Made by a program: the position numbers and the translations under genes
The notes under the pieces: model-generated
Databases searched by the model: none
The model's input: the letters and a program-made list of their open reading frames with translations, nothing else
Told to the model about the DNA's origin: nothing
Part shown: positions 1 through 9,633 of the stretch, piece after piece
How positions within the stretch are numbered: the stretch's first letter is position 1
Layout of the letters: each line of letters starts with the position of its first letter
Origin: Sphingobacterium thalpophilum
GTDB taxonomy: Bacteria; Bacteroidota; Bacteroidia; Sphingobacteriales; Sphingobacteriaceae
NCBI RefSeq assembly: GCF_038396785.1
Contig: NZ_CP151087.1
Location: forward strand, 2,666,001 to 2,730,000
Direction: 5' to 3'
Length of the DNA stretch: 64,000 nt

Positions 1-734
1 ATACCTTTAATATCTCGACAATAGCATCTTTTATCACAGCTGGGGCTGGTTACCATGTCGCAAAACACGGTAATATCGGGGTATCTTCGAGCTGTGGTTC
101 TTCCAATGTCATGGAATATTTAGGCTATCAATTCAGCAACGATAAGGCTGAACTACAACGCCAGCTTGATGAAGCCAACATCTGTTTTCTCCATGCACCA
201 TTGTTTCACCCTGCAATGAAAACTGTTGCCCCGATACGTCGTGCATTGGGTGTTAAGACTTTCTTTAACATGTTAGGGCCATTGACAAATCCTTCCAATC
301 CTAGATTTCAGTCTGTTGGTGTATTTAGTTTAGAATTGGCAAGACTGTATGGTTATTTATACCAAAACACCAACAAACAATATTCCATTATTCATGCTTT
401 GGACGGTTATGACGAGATATCCATGACCGGTGATTTTAAGTTAATCAACAACCAAGGGGAAAATTACTACAACATGGAAGAGCTTGGTTTCACCCCAGTC
501 TCAGCCCAGGAGCTGACAGGAGGTGAAACGATAGCGGATGCCGCCCACACATTCTTATCGATATTGAACAATCAGGGTACAGATGTGCAGAACAATGTTG
601 TTTTGACCAATGCCGCATTTGCGATCAAGACCTTTAACCCCGAAAAATCTTTTGGCGACTGTTTTTATGAAGCAGAAGGTTCATTGATGGGAGGTAAAGC
701 TTTACGAAGTTTCCAAAAACTAATCAAAAAATAA
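1..734 (+). CDS. trpD: Anthranilate phosphoribosyltransferase, 5'-truncated by window edge
   Basis: The gene enters the window already in frame (first full codon at base 3), so its N-terminus lies outside. The visible 243 residues contain the glycosyltransferase-3 core: a TFNIST stretch, then AGYHVAKHGN and a serine-rich phosphoribosyl-pyrophosphate loop, then the conserved segment HPAMKTVAPIRRALGVKTFF and LGPLTNP. The enzyme joins anthranilate to phosphoribosyl pyrophosphate in the second dedicated step of tryptophan synthesis, in the cytoplasm. The stop codon is one base before the next start (trpF), so the two are co-transcribed and probably translationally coupled. An internal ATG at 111 is not the true start, because the conserved motifs extend upstream of it. 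Family identity is secure from these motifs. Confidence 0.95.
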   Translation, partial: TFNISTIASFITAGAGYHVAKHGNIGVSSSCGSSNVMEYLGYQFSNDKAELQRQLDEANICFLHAPLFHPAMKTVAPIRRALGVKTFFNMLGPLTNPSNPRFQSVGVFSLELARLYGYLYQNTNKQYSIIHALDGYDEISMTGDFKLINNQGENYYNMEELGFTPVSAQELTGGETIADAAHTFLSILNNQGTDVQNNVVLTNAAFAIKTFNPEKSFGDCFYEAEGSLMGGKALRSFQKLIKK

Positions 735-735
735 A

Positions 736-1362
736 ATGACGGTCAAAGTAAAAGTTTGTGGTATGAAATATCCCGACAATATAACCGCTGTAGCTTCCTT
801 GGGCATCGATTATATGGGATTTATATTTTATGATCAATCCAAACGTTATGTTGGTCAAAGCTCCTCCGCATACATTAAGGAACTTGACGGCCTAAGCAAA
901 GTCGGCGTTTTCGTCAATGCTAGCCTCTCAGCAATTCTAGATAAAATAACTGAATTCCAACTAAATGTAATTCAATTGCATGGCGATGAATCTGTCGAAT
1001 TCTGTCTTGAATTGAAAGAAAAATCAGGGGTTATCATCTTGAAAGCCTTCGGAGTTGATCAAAACTTTGACTGGATACAGCTGGATCCTTACGCTAAAGT
1101 TGTGGACTACTTTTTATTTGATACCAAAAGTAGTTCCTATGGTGGTACAGGAGTACAATTTGACTGGTCCCTATTGGACCAATACAAACTTACTACCCCC
1201 TATTTTCTCAGCGGTGGTTTAGATCCCGAAAATATCAAAACAGCGCTAGAAAGAAATGATCCACGACTATATGCCCTGGATTTAAATTCAAAATTTGAAG
1301 TAGAACCCGGCTTAAAAGATATTGCGCTATTAAGCCACAGTATAAATACAATTAAAAAATGA
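736..1362 (+). CDS. trpF: Phosphoribosylanthranilate isomerase
   Basis: A 208-residue single-domain TIM barrel, the usual length for TrpF. It begins with the diagnostic KVCGM strand, whose cysteine is the catalytic base, and continues with [29 protein letters not shown] and a C-terminal [10 protein letters not shown] phosphate-binding loop. The catalytic aspartate is in [13 protein letters not shown]. It isomerises N-(5-phosphoribosyl)anthranilate to the carboxyphenylamino-deoxyribulose phosphate. It sits 1 nt after trpD and its TGA overlaps the trpB ATG (ATGA), so it is an inner gene of the trp operon. In related genomes trpC often lies between trpD and trpF; it does not here. The KVCGM start separates it clearly from TrpC. 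Confidence 0.95.
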   Translation: MTVKVKVCGMKYPDNITAVASLGIDYMGFIFYDQSKRYVGQSSSAYIKELDGLSKVGVFVNASLSAILDKITEFQLNVIQLHGDESVEFCLELKEKSGVIILKAFGVDQNFDWIQLDPYAKVVDYFLFDTKSSSYGGTGVQFDWSLLDQYKLTTPYFLSGGLDPENIKTALERNDPRLYALDLNSKFEVEPGLKDIALLSHSINTIKK

Positions 1363-2543
1363 GTATATATCAAGTCAATGAAAAAGGATATTATGGTCCC
1401 TTTGGAGGAGCCTATATCCCTGAGATGCTCTATCCAAATGTGAAAGAGCTACGTGAAGAATATCTCAAAATTATCGAAGAAGAGAGCTTTCAGGAGGAAT
1501 TTAACCAACTGCTCAGCGATTATGTCGGACGTCCTTCTCCATTATATCATGCCAAGCGTCTATCTGAAAAATATGGAACTACGATTTACTTAAAACGGGA
1601 GGATCTTAACCATACCGGAGCGCATAAAATCAACAATACCATTGGCCAAATTCTATTAGCGGAACGCCTGGGCAAAAAGCGCATCATTGCGGAGACAGGC
1701 GCAGGACAGCATGGCGTAGCCACAGCGACCGTCTGTGCGCTCAAAGGTATACAATGTGCAGTGTACATGGGAGAAGTTGATATTCAACGTCAGGCTCCAA
1801 ATGTAGCACGGATGAAAATGATGGGTGCCGAAGTTATTCCGGCAACATCAGGGTCCAAAACGCTAAAGGATGCTACCAATGAAGCTTTGCGAGATTGGAT
1901 CAACAATCCTGTCGACACCCATTATATCATTGGATCTGTTGTGGGACCACACCCTTATCCCGATATGGTTGCTCGCTTTCAGTCGATTATTTCTGCCGAA
2001 ACGAAAAAACAGCTCTTGACAAAAACAGGAAGAGAAAATCCAGATATTGTATTGGCCTGTGTCGGTGGAGGCTCCAATGCGGCAGGTATGTTCTATCATT
2101 ACCTCGATGAAGAATCGGTTCAATTGTATGCCGTAGAGGCCGCTGGCCACGGTGTTGATTCAGGCGAATCCGCTGCTACAACAGCATTAGGAAAAGAGGG
2201 AGTTTTACATGGAAGCCGATCTATACTGATGCAAACAGCGGATGGCCAGGTCATTGAACCTTACTCCATATCAGCAGGACTCGATTACCCCGGTATTGGC
2301 CCTCAACACGCTTGGTTATTCAAATCTGGCAGAGGTAACTATGTCAGTGTGACTGACGACGAAGCGATGCAGGCCGGTCTTGAGCTTACGCGACTAGAAG
2401 GTATCATACCAGCTATTGAAAGTTCTCATGCCCTGGCTTATTTGGAAAAAATACCTTTTAAAGGTGATGAGACTGTTGTTGTCTGTCTTTCTGGACGTGG
2501 TGACAAGGATCTAGATAATTATATGAAATACTTTGATTTTTAA
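1359..2543 (+). CDS. trpB: Tryptophan synthase beta chain
   Basis: The 394-residue protein matches the family length. It opens with [17 protein letters not shown], then [16 protein letters not shown] with the lysine that binds pyridoxal phosphate, then [13 protein letters not shown] and [12 protein letters not shown], the glycine-rich phosphate cup. It condenses indole (channelled from the alpha subunit) with serine to give tryptophan. The gene overlaps trpF by 4 nt (ATGA) and is followed 3 nt later by trpA. The sequence is of the TrpB1 type that pairs with TrpA. Both the PLP lysine and the glycine loop are intact, so it should be functional. Confidence 0.97.
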   Translation: MSIYQVNEKGYYGPFGGAYIPEMLYPNVKELREEYLKIIEEESFQEEFNQLLSDYVGRPSPLYHAKRLSEKYGTTIYLKREDLNHTGAHKINNTIGQILLAERLGKKRIIAETGAGQHGVATATVCALKGIQCAVYMGEVDIQRQAPNVARMKMMGAEVIPATSGSKTLKDATNEALRDWINNPVDTHYIIGSVVGPHPYPDMVARFQSIISAETKKQLLTKTGRENPDIVLACVGGGSNAAGMFYHYLDEESVQLYAVEAAGHGVDSGESAATTALGKEGVLHGSRSILMQTADGQVIEPYSISAGLDYPGIGPQHAWLFKSGRGNYVSVTDDEAMQAGLELTRLEGIIPAIESSHALAYLEKIPFKGDETVVVCLSGRGDKDLDNYMKYFDF

Positions 2544-2546
2544 GGC

Positions 2547-3308
2547 ATGAATACAATTGAAAAAAAAGAAGGTACTCCCCTTTTATCGATATATTTTACA
2601 GCTGGATATCCAACATTGGACAGCACAATAAGTATTGCCAAGAAATTGGAAGAAGCTGGCGCGGATTTTTTGGAAATCGGGTTTCCTTATTCCGACCCAG
2701 TGGCGGATGGACCTGTCATTCAGCACAGTTCAGAAGTTTCTTTGACGAATGGCATGACCGTAGAAAAATTGTTTGATCAATTGATTGACCTCCGTAAACA
2801 TGTCAGCATCCCCGTATTTTTGATGGGCTACTTTAATCCTGTGCTCCAATTTGGTGTTGAAAGATTCTGTGAAGCATGTAAAAATGTAGGTGTGAATGGT
2901 GTTATTATACCTGACCTACCTATGGATGAATACGAAGAACTTTACAAAGAGACGTTCGAGAAAAATGGGATTGCAAATATATTCATTGTAACACCACAGA
3001 CTTCTGAAGAACGAATCAGAAAAATAGACAGCCTTTCTAGGAGCTTTATTTATTTACTTTCTTCCAATGCAACGACGGGTAAAACACTTGATGTTGGAGA
3101 CGATACAGCTGCTTACTTCAAGCGGATACATGATCTCCAATTAAAAAACCCATTGATCGTTGGTTTCGGTATCTCCGATAAACCTACCTTTCAAAAAGCA
3201 AGTAAACATACGGCCGGTGCCATTATAGGTACAGCATTTGTCAAACGGCTAAAAGAACCGGATTATCTTACACAGATTCCAGCATTTATCGCGTCTATCA
3301 AAGCTTAA
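2547..3308 (+). CDS. trpA: Tryptophan synthase alpha chain
   Basis: A 253-residue TIM-barrel protein. The catalytic glutamate lies in ADFLEIGFPYSDPVADGP, and the same segment carries the catalytic aspartate. Other alpha-chain signatures are YFNPVLQFG, GVIIPDLPMDE and the phosphate-binding VGFGISD near the C-terminus, followed by AGAIIGTAFVKRL. It cleaves indole-3-glycerol phosphate to indole, which passes to TrpB. It starts 3 nt after trpB and is the last gene of the operon; an intrinsic terminator follows about 40 nt later. Length and motifs are complete. Confidence 0.97.
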   Translation: MNTIEKKEGTPLLSIYFTAGYPTLDSTISIAKKLEEAGADFLEIGFPYSDPVADGPVIQHSSEVSLTNGMTVEKLFDQLIDLRKHVSIPVFLMGYFNPVLQFGVERFCEACKNVGVNGVIIPDLPMDEYEELYKETFEKNGIANIFIVTPQTSEERIRKIDSLSRSFIYLLSSNATTGKTLDVGDDTAAYFKRIHDLQLKNPLIVGFGISDKPTFQKASKHTAGAIIGTAFVKRLKEPDYLTQIPAFIASIKA

Positions 3309-3345
3309 TATGTAGGCTAGAAATTAGCAAAGCGTTAATTTTTTA

Positions 3346-3394
3346 ATAAGAGTTCGGTCTAAAGTCTTTTTTCTTGGATCGAACTCTTATTTTT
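3346..3394 (+). terminator. Intrinsic terminator of the trp operon
   Basis: An 11-bp perfect inverted repeat (3346-3356 with 3380-3390) is followed by a short T run. It lies just downstream of trpA and before the phospholipase promoter. The loop is long (about 23 nt, itself T-rich), so the hairpin is weaker than the other terminators in this window. Confidence 0.7.
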
Positions 3395-3430
3395 AAGACA
3401 GTTTTCGAAAATATGATTTTTCGAAGAGAA

Positions 3431-3438
3431 TAACTTTG
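3431..3438 (+). promoter_or_regulatory. Bacteroidota -7 box upstream of phospholipase C
   Basis: TAACTTTG fits the TAnnTTTG consensus. It lies 54 nt before the phospholipase start. No clear -33 TTTG is visible, so this is a candidate only. Confidence 0.4.
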
Positions 3439-3492
3439 TTGCCTTGATCAACCAAGCAATAGGCAGCCAATCAAATCAATACTGATATAACC

Positions 3493-5958
3493 ATGGATAC
3501 GCGAAGAGATTTTTTAAAGAAAGCAGCTATGCTTGCTGGGGGAGCTTCTATCTCCCATGTTATTCCATCCGCCATTGCGAAAGCGATGGCTATAAATCCA
3601 GCATTGGGCAGCACGTTTTATGATGCCGAGCATATTGTTTTATTAATGCAGGAAAACCGTTCATTTGATCATGCCTTTGGAACACTACGTGGTGTAAGAG
3701 GCTTCAATGATCCTAGAGCTATCCGTCAACCCAATCGGAATAAAGTCTGGTTTCAGACGCAAAAATCCGGCGAAACATTTGCTCCCTTCCGATTGGATAT
3801 CAAAGATTCGAAAGTCACCTGGATGGGTTGTCTTCCCCACAACTGGACCGATCAAACAGATGCACGCAATAAAGGCAAGATGAACAAATGGCTGGATGTA
3901 AAACACTCCGGATTTAAAGAATTTTCGAATCTACCGTTGACCATGGGACATTATAACCGCGAAGACATTCCATTTTACTATTCTCTCGCGGACTCTTTCA
4001 CAATCTGTGACCAACACTTTTGTTCGAGCATCACCGGCACGAATCCGAATAGGCTTTATTTCTGGACCGCCAATATACGGGAAAATCTTACAGGAAAGGC
4101 CTTAGTTTGGAATGGAGACTCCGAGTTTAGCGGGAAAGCAACATGGACAACTTTCCCCGAACGCCTTTCGGAATTAGGCGTAGACTGGAAAATCTATCAA
4201 AATGAAATTTCTTCAAGCAGCGCTGGCTATAGTGGTGAAGCAAACAGCTGGCTCGCCAATTTTGGTTGTAATCCGATGGAATACTTCCCCCAATATCAAG
4301 TCAAATATCATCCACGCTATCGTCAGCTCCTGAGATTAAAAAAAGAAGATCTCGAACGTAAAATTAGCGAAACAACAGCTGCCGAAGCACTTGAAAATTT
4401 AAAGAAAAATCTCAAACATATGCTAGAAGAATTACAGCTATATACTGCCGAGAACTTTGAAAAGCTCGATGAGCGGACAAAAGATATTCATCGCCGTGCC
4501 TTTGTTAACAACAGTGCACAGCCTGATTATATGGAATTGGAAACAATGCATTATCAAGAAGGGGGGCAACAGCGCGAGTTACAGATCCCTAAAGGAGATG
4601 TCCTGTACCAATTCCGAAAAGATGTCGAGGAAGGTAAACTTCCAAGCGTATCATGGCTAGCTCCACCGCAGCTTTTTTCTGACCATCCCGATTCTCCTTG
4701 GTTTGGCGCATGGTATGTTAGTGAAATCATGGACATTCTTACCCAAAATCCAGAAGTTTGGAAAAAAACAATTTTTATACTCACCTATGATGAGAACGAC
4801 GGGTATTTTGATCACTTTGCACCCTTTACAGCGCCGAATCCTGATGATACAGAAAGCGGAAAAGTATCAGCGGGAATCAATCCTGGGTTAGAATATGTAC
4901 GCCGCGATGAGCAATATTATCCTGAAAGCGGAAGAGAAAGCAATATCGGTCTTGGCTATCGTGTACCGATGATCATTGCTTCTCCATGGACCAGAGGCGG
5001 TTGGGTCAATTCGCAAGTGTTTGACCATACCTCTAGTTTACAATTCCTGGAGAAGTTTATTAACCACAAAATCAAGAAAGATATAAAAGAAACCAACATC
5101 AGCAGTTGGCGGCGTACCGTATGTGGAGACTTAACTTCGGCATTTAGGCCCTATCATTGCGAAACCATTAACAAACCGATTGTATTAGAACGGGAACCTT
5201 TTATCCAAGAGATTCACCAAGCCAAGTTCAAAGGCCTTCCCATGGGCTTCAAAGCGCTCAGCGCAATGGAGATCAAACAAATAGAGGAAGACCCCAGCAG
5301 CTCACCGTACTTCCCAAAACAAGAAAAAGGGCTCCGGGATTCATGTATCCTTCCCTATGAACTTTATGTGCATGGGGAATACCAATCCAAAGGGGATTAC
5401 TTGGTCACATTTGAAGCTTCAAATAAAATTTTTGGTAAACAGGCCGCAGGCGCACCATTTACAGTTTACCATGCTGCTAGCTACAAAGGAGAAGTTGGAA
5501 CCTCAAGAAATTATGCTATTTCTCCTGGAGATCGTCTAACGGACCAATGGTCGTTAGACGCCTTCGACAAAAAAATGTACCACCTCGAGATCTATGGCCC
5601 AAATGGATTTTATCGAGCGTTTAAAGGTGACACAAACAACCCAGAGTTAAAGGTCCGCTGTACCTATGAAAAAAGTAAAAATGAATCCGCGTTTACTGGG
5701 CGTTTGTCTTTTTCATGTACAAACAATGGGAAAACAACCCAGCAACTTGTTTTCGAGGATATCAGCTATGGAAAAGAAAAAAGGAGTCTGCAACTTAAAG
5801 GTGGGCAATCCATTAGGATACATTTTGATTTGGCTAAGCAAAACTTTTGGTATGATTTCCGCCTCACCTGCACTGGTTTTCTAAACTTTGAGGAACAATA
5901 TGCGGGTCGTGTCGAGATTGGAAATGCGGGAAAAAGTGATCCTCTATTAAGCCGATAA
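3493..5958 (+). CDS. Tat-exported phosphocholine-preferring phospholipase C
   Basis: An 821-residue member of the acid-phosphatase-like phospholipase C family (the PlcN/PlcH type). The N-terminus carries a twin-arginine signal (RRDFLKKA at residues 4-11) and a hydrophobic stretch, so export is folded and Tat-dependent. The catalytic domain begins with HIVLLMQENRSFDHAFG (residues 47-62), holds GTNPNRLYFW near residue 182, and has YDENDGYFDHFAPFTAP near residue 432, together giving the metal and nucleophile positions of the family. Two C-terminal beta domains (about 620-710 and 720-810) correspond to the usual PLC C-terminal modules. It hydrolyses phosphatidylcholine or sphingomyelin-like lipids outside the inner membrane, perhaps for phosphate or lipid scavenging. 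It stands alone, between terminators. The exact substrate cannot be read from sequence. Confidence 0.93.
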   Translation: MDTRRDFLKKAAMLAGGASISHVIPSAIAKAMAINPALGSTFYDAEHIVLLMQENRSFDHAFGTLRGVRGFNDPRAIRQPNRNKVWFQTQKSGETFAPFRLDIKDSKVTWMGCLPHNWTDQTDARNKGKMNKWLDVKHSGFKEFSNLPLTMGHYNREDIPFYYSLADSFTICDQHFCSSITGTNPNRLYFWTANIRENLTGKALVWNGDSEFSGKATWTTFPERLSELGVDWKIYQNEISSSSAGYSGEANSWLANFGCNPMEYFPQYQVKYHPRYRQLLRLKKEDLERKISETTAAEALENLKKNLKHMLEELQLYTAENFEKLDERTKDIHRRAFVNNSAQPDYMELETMHYQEGGQQRELQIPKGDVLYQFRKDVEEGKLPSVSWLAPPQLFSDHPDSPWFGAWYVSEIMDILTQNPEVWKKTIFILTYDENDGYFDHFAPFTAPNPDDTESGKVSAGINPGLEYVRRDEQYYPESGRESNIGLGYRVPMIIASPWTRGGWVNSQVFDHTSSLQFLEKFINHKIKKDIKETNISSWRRTVCGDLTSAFRPYHCETINKPIVLEREPFIQEIHQAKFKGLPMGFKALSAMEIKQIEEDPSSSPYFPKQEKGLRDSCILPYELYVHGEYQSKGDYLVTFEASNKIFGKQAAGAPFTVYHAASYKGEVGTSRNYAISPGDRLTDQWSLDAFDKKMYHLEIYGPNGFYRAFKGDTNNPELKVRCTYEKSKNESAFTGRLSFSCTNNGKTTQQLVFEDISYGKEKRSLQLKGGQSIRIHFDLAKQNFWYDFRLTCTGFLNFEEQYAGRVEIGNAGKSDPLLSR

Positions 5959-5965
5959 ACAAAAC

Positions 5966-6000
5966 GAATGGGAGCATTAAAAAAATGTTCCCATTCTTAT
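5966..6000 (+). terminator. Intrinsic terminator after phospholipase C
   Basis: An 8-bp stem (5966-5973 with 5989-5996) has additional pairing toward the loop. It starts 8 nt after the stop codon. The T tract is short. Confidence 0.6.
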
Positions 6001-6295
6001 AACATCTTCCTGGAATAGGTAAATTTCAGGAATTAAATTACATACGCTGTTATCCGATAAAGTGTTCCGAAAAAAGATCGAACACACTGTACTATTCCTG
6101 TATACGACGAGCGAGATGATAGAATCCTTTGTACAATAAAATTGCCCCAACAATCAAAAAGATAGCTAACAAATACGAGCTGACTGGATTGATAAATAAT
6201 AAATACATAACTCTGGTAATTTTTGGTTTTTCATTTGTTACTACAAGTTATAACATTTATCCAAAATATTACAAAAAAAAATTACATATTTTCTT
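6001..6295. other. AT-rich intergenic region, no gene recognised
   Basis: Between the phospholipase terminator and the -7 box of the next gene there is AT-rich DNA. An open frame runs through part of it from 6129 into the next gene, but that extension is low-complexity and contains the promoter, so it is not treated as coding. Nothing else was seen. Confidence 0.5.
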
Positions 6296-6303
6296 TATTT
6301 TTG
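6296..6303 (+). promoter_or_regulatory. -7 box 5 nt before the HYC_CC_PP start
   Basis: TATTTTTG matches TAnnTTTG. Only five bases separate it from the ATG at 6309, so the transcript would begin at or next to the start codon. No convincing -33 element was seen. Confidence 0.45.
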
Positions 6304-6308
6304 CTTCG

Positions 6309-6728
6309 ATGAAGAAAATTGCACTATTTATCGGCTTATTTTTCTATTTGCTTGCAGCAAGTGGTGCCTCAGTGCATCTTCATTTTTGCCAAGGGGAAAC
6401 AAAAAGTGTATCGTTATCGGAAAGCCATAATATGGCCTGCCCTCTTTGTGCCAAGTCTGCAAAAAAAAAGCAGAACCACTGTCATGAAACAGGAAGCTGT
6501 AAAGATGTTAAGATCGAAGCACAAAAGGTCGATCACTTCAGCCGAGTAACACAAAATCTTGATTTTAACACTTTTTCTCCCGTAATAGTTACGCTTCATT
6601 GGATACTTAATTATTATCATTTCTCTGGCGAAGAAGACGATTTCTCTAAACTAAAGTATACTGATTTTGCGAGCGACAATAGACAGACCCCACCTGTTTT
6701 TATTCTCAATCAAAATTTTAGAATTTAA
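6309..6728 (+). CDS. HYC_CC_PP family exported protein
   Basis: The 139-residue protein has a signal peptide (KKIALFIGLFFYLLAASGAS), then HLHFC (His25, Cys27), a CPLC pair (Cys44, Cys47), further Cys/His residues (His57, Cys58, His59, Cys64) and a late QTPPVFILN motif. This layout of H-x-C, a CC-type pair and terminal PP is what names the HYC_CC_PP family of Bacteroidota. The function is not established; the Cys/His clusters and the neighbouring metal-binding TonB receptor suggest a periplasmic metal-binding role, which is inference. The ATG at 6309 is chosen because the signal peptide starts there and a -7 promoter box ends 5 nt upstream; a longer reading from 6129 would place promoter sequence inside the gene. 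Confidence 0.75.
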   Translation: MKKIALFIGLFFYLLAASGASVHLHFCQGETKSVSLSESHNMACPLCAKSAKKKQNHCHETGSCKDVKIEAQKVDHFSRVTQNLDFNTFSPVIVTLHWILNYYHFSGEEDDFSKLKYTDFASDNRQTPPVFILNQNFRI

Positions 6729-6993
6729 TATCACCTCTTTTCACCGAACGCAGTTCATTTCCTTGAATTGACCGAAGTCCAGTATAGTTTTTATATTTTG
6801 TGAGAACGGCAGACTGTCATTCCCAACATTGGTCTTTCCGTAGCTTATCACGGAACAAAAAACAGTGGATTTTAAATCATTCAGCAAAATAGTAGTAGAA
6901 CTGAAAAAATAAATCCGTACCCATTAAATGTGGTTGCGTGGTATCATGAAGGTAAAAATTAAATGCTAGTTGAAGCGAATACTCTTAATTAAA

Positions 6994-9579
6994 ATGATGA
7001 ATCAAATTTTCAAAAAAATATATACGACAACCATTCTATGCTTATTTTTTCTGGCATTTGTACAGGCACAGACCGACAGTACGAGGACTCTTACCGTGGC
7101 TGGGAATTGTGCCATGTGTAAAAAACGTATTGAAACTGCCGCAAAAATGCATGGCGTAGAAACGGCTGTTTGGAATGCAGGAGACAACTTATTGCAAATC
7201 AAATATAACCCCCAAAAAGTTCAACTGGAGACAATCAAGAAAAATATTGCTCAAGTTGGTCATGATGTAGACAACTTAGTTGCCACTGATGAATCCTACG
7301 CTAAACTCCATGAATGTTGTATGTATCCGCGATTGGAAAATGGCAAGATACCCGAAAAGAAAACTATAACAACCGATAACCATGACCATCCACATACAGT
7401 TACCGGTGTTGTCGTTGAAGAAAACGAAAAGGGGGATCTTAAACCTATTATTGGCGCCAATTTACACTGGGCCAACCTTCCAACCAAAAACACAAGGACA
7501 AACGAAAATGGTGTTTTTAAATTGGATCATAAAGAAGGGTTCAACAAATTGGTTGTAAGTTATGTTGGGATGAAACCTGACACCATCACCGTCAAAGATC
7601 TCCATGAAGTCATCATGATTACAGCAAAGGGAAATGTGTTGATGGAAGTCGAGGTTAAAGGAACACGACGCTCAAATTACATCGACCGTATGACACCTGC
7701 ACGACTGGAAGTTCTTACAGGAAAAGAGTTATTCAAAGCCGCTTGCTGTGATTTAAGCGAGAGCTTTGAAACCAATGCCTCCGTCGATGTCGTCAGTGCT
7801 GATGCTGTAACAGGCAGCAAACAGATTCAAATGCTGGGCCTTAGTGGTATTTATACCCAATTAACCGTTGAAAATTTACCCGGACCTCGTGGGCTCGCTT
7901 CTCCTTTAGGTTTAAATTCTATTGCAGGAACATGGATTGAATCAATTCAAATCGCGAAAGGTATCGGTTCCGTAGCCAACGGTTTCGAAAACATGGCCGG
8001 ACAGATCAACGTCGAATTGAAAAAACCTCAAAATTCAGAAAGATTGTTTTTTAATGCCTATGCTAACAACATGGGACGCACAGATGTCAACTTAAATCTT
8101 TCACAAAAAATTGGTCAGCATTGGTCCACCGCAGTTCTGTTGCACGACAATTTCATGTACAATAAATCCATGAACTTTAGTCACAACGGGTTTAGAGATA
8201 TACCCGTTGGCAATCTATTCTCTGGTGTCAACCGTTGGTTTTATGAAAATGGAAAAGGACTTATGGTACAATTTGGGGTAAAATATCTCAATGACGACCG
8301 TACGGGCGGGCAGATTGATTTTAACGAAAAGACAGATAAGGGTACAACGAATCGCTATGGTTTAGGGTTTGATATTGAACGTGTAGAAGGTTTCGCTAAA
8401 ATTGGTTACGTGTTCCCCGAAAATAAGCACCGCAGCATAGGTCTCCAGCTTGCAGGGTCAAATTACAATCAAAAAAGCTATTTTGGGCTCAATAACTACA
8501 ATTCGGACCAACAAAATGGATATGCTAACCTCTTATTTCAAGATATTATCGGTACAGTCGCTCACAAGTATCGCGTTGGTGCCTCCATTAATTATGACAA
8601 TTACAATGAGTGGTATTTAAAAGATCAAAACTTCAAAAGGAAAGAAGTGGTTTCGGGAGCATTTGCAGAATATACCTATAGTCCATCAGAAAAATTTGAT
8701 GCCATTATCGGTCTCCGCCAAGACTATAATTCCCTGTATGGTTGGTTTACAACACCACGCATCCATTTACGTTATGCACCGATTGCGGGAACAACGGTTC
8801 GAGCTAGCTCAGGAAGAGGTCAACGTACAGCAAATATATTTGCAGAGAACACGGCAGTATTGGCTAGTAGCAGAAAATTGGTTATCCAATCGCCTAATAT
8901 ATACGATAAAGCTTATGGCCTACAACCCGAAGTCTCCTGGAATAGCGGAATAGCGATAGACCAAAGTATGCGAATCTTTGGACGTGAGGCTTCGGCATCC
9001 GTTGAATTTTTCCATAACAGCTTCTCTAATCAGATCGTGGTCGATTACGAAAATCCCCGAGAGATCAATTTTTACAATTTGAATGGGAAGTCTTTCTCCA
9101 ATAGCTTACAAACAGAATTTCGCTTTATGCCAGCACCACATTTTGAAACGAGATTGGCCTATCGTTTACTTGATGTCCAAACTGATTTTGAGAGTGGCAG
9201 AAAGACCAAACCGCTATTGGCCAAACACCGTGGTTTTGTCAACCTAGCTTATAATCACCATTCTGGCTGGAGTGTAGACTATACGTTGAATGTAGTTGGA
9301 CAAAAACGCATTCCGTCAACAGCAGAGAACCCCGTTGAATATCAAATGCCTACAGCATCAAAAGCTTATGCGACCATGAATGCGCAGATTAGCAAAACTT
9401 TTGGGAAAGAGAAAAACTTCACTGTATATGTGGGCGGAGAAAATCTGTCTAATTATTTCCAAAATATGCCAATACTTGCAGCGGATCAACCCTTTGGAAA
9501 CTATTTTGATACTTCGATGCTTTGGGGACCATTAACAGGACGCATGTTCTACACTGGGGTTCGTTATTTCATCAAATAA
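6994..9579 (+). CDS. TonB-dependent outer-membrane receptor with N-terminal heavy-metal-binding (HMA) domain
   Basis: An 861-residue protein. After a signal peptide ending near AFVQAQ comes an HMA domain with GNCAMC (Cys39, Cys42), then a Cys/His-rich linker (HECCMYP, NHDHPH), a carboxypeptidase-regulatory-like beta domain (GVVVEE to YVGMKPDTITV), a TonB plug domain (ARLEVLTGKELFKAACCDLSES to GQINVELKKPQ) and a 22-strand-type barrel ending in ...FYTGVRYFIK. It probably imports a metal, such as copper or a metal chelate, across the outer membrane using TonB energy. The ATG at 6994 is preferred over the in-frame TTG at 6970, as it gives a normal signal peptide. The HYC_CC_PP gene lies 265 nt upstream in the same direction, supporting a shared metal role. 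The intergenic gap holds no clear terminator. Confidence 0.88.
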   Translation: MMNQIFKKIYTTTILCLFFLAFVQAQTDSTRTLTVAGNCAMCKKRIETAAKMHGVETAVWNAGDNLLQIKYNPQKVQLETIKKNIAQVGHDVDNLVATDESYAKLHECCMYPRLENGKIPEKKTITTDNHDHPHTVTGVVVEENEKGDLKPIIGANLHWANLPTKNTRTNENGVFKLDHKEGFNKLVVSYVGMKPDTITVKDLHEVIMITAKGNVLMEVEVKGTRRSNYIDRMTPARLEVLTGKELFKAACCDLSESFETNASVDVVSADAVTGSKQIQMLGLSGIYTQLTVENLPGPRGLASPLGLNSIAGTWIESIQIAKGIGSVANGFENMAGQINVELKKPQNSERLFFNAYANNMGRTDVNLNLSQKIGQHWSTAVLLHDNFMYNKSMNFSHNGFRDIPVGNLFSGVNRWFYENGKGLMVQFGVKYLNDDRTGGQIDFNEKTDKGTTNRYGLGFDIERVEGFAKIGYVFPENKHRSIGLQLAGSNYNQKSYFGLNNYNSDQQNGYANLLFQDIIGTVAHKYRVGASINYDNYNEWYLKDQNFKRKEVVSGAFAEYTYSPSEKFDAIIGLRQDYNSLYGWFTTPRIHLRYAPIAGTTVRASSGRGQRTANIFAENTAVLASSRKLVIQSPNIYDKAYGLQPEVSWNSGIAIDQSMRIFGREASASVEFFHNSFSNQIVVDYENPREINFYNLNGKSFSNSLQTEFRFMPAPHFETRLAYRLLDVQTDFESGRKTKPLLAKHRGFVNLAYNHHSGWSVDYTLNVVGQKRIPSTAENPVEYQMPTASKAYATMNAQISKTFGKEKNFTVYVGGENLSNYFQNMPILAADQPFGNYFDTSMLWGPLTGRMFYTGVRYFIK

Positions 9580-9607
9580 CAGCTCAGCTAAAAAATCAAG
9601 GAATAAT

Positions 9608-9633
9608 AAAAAAGCGGCATTTGCCGCTTTTTT
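9608..9633. terminator. Bidirectional terminator between the TonB receptor and maf
   Basis: A 12-bp inverted repeat (9608-9619 with 9622-9633) has a GCGGC/GCCGC core flanked by A and T runs. It can end both the plus-strand receptor and the minus-strand maf transcript, and overlaps the last bases of maf. Confidence 0.85.

Noticed and set aside
1586..2150. Antisense frames inside trpB
   Set aside because: They lie entirely within a well-supported gene and show no protein-like features.
6129..6308. N-terminal extension of the HYC_CC_PP gene
   Set aside because: It contains a -7 box and low-complexity sequence, and would hide the signal peptide; ATG 6309 fits better.
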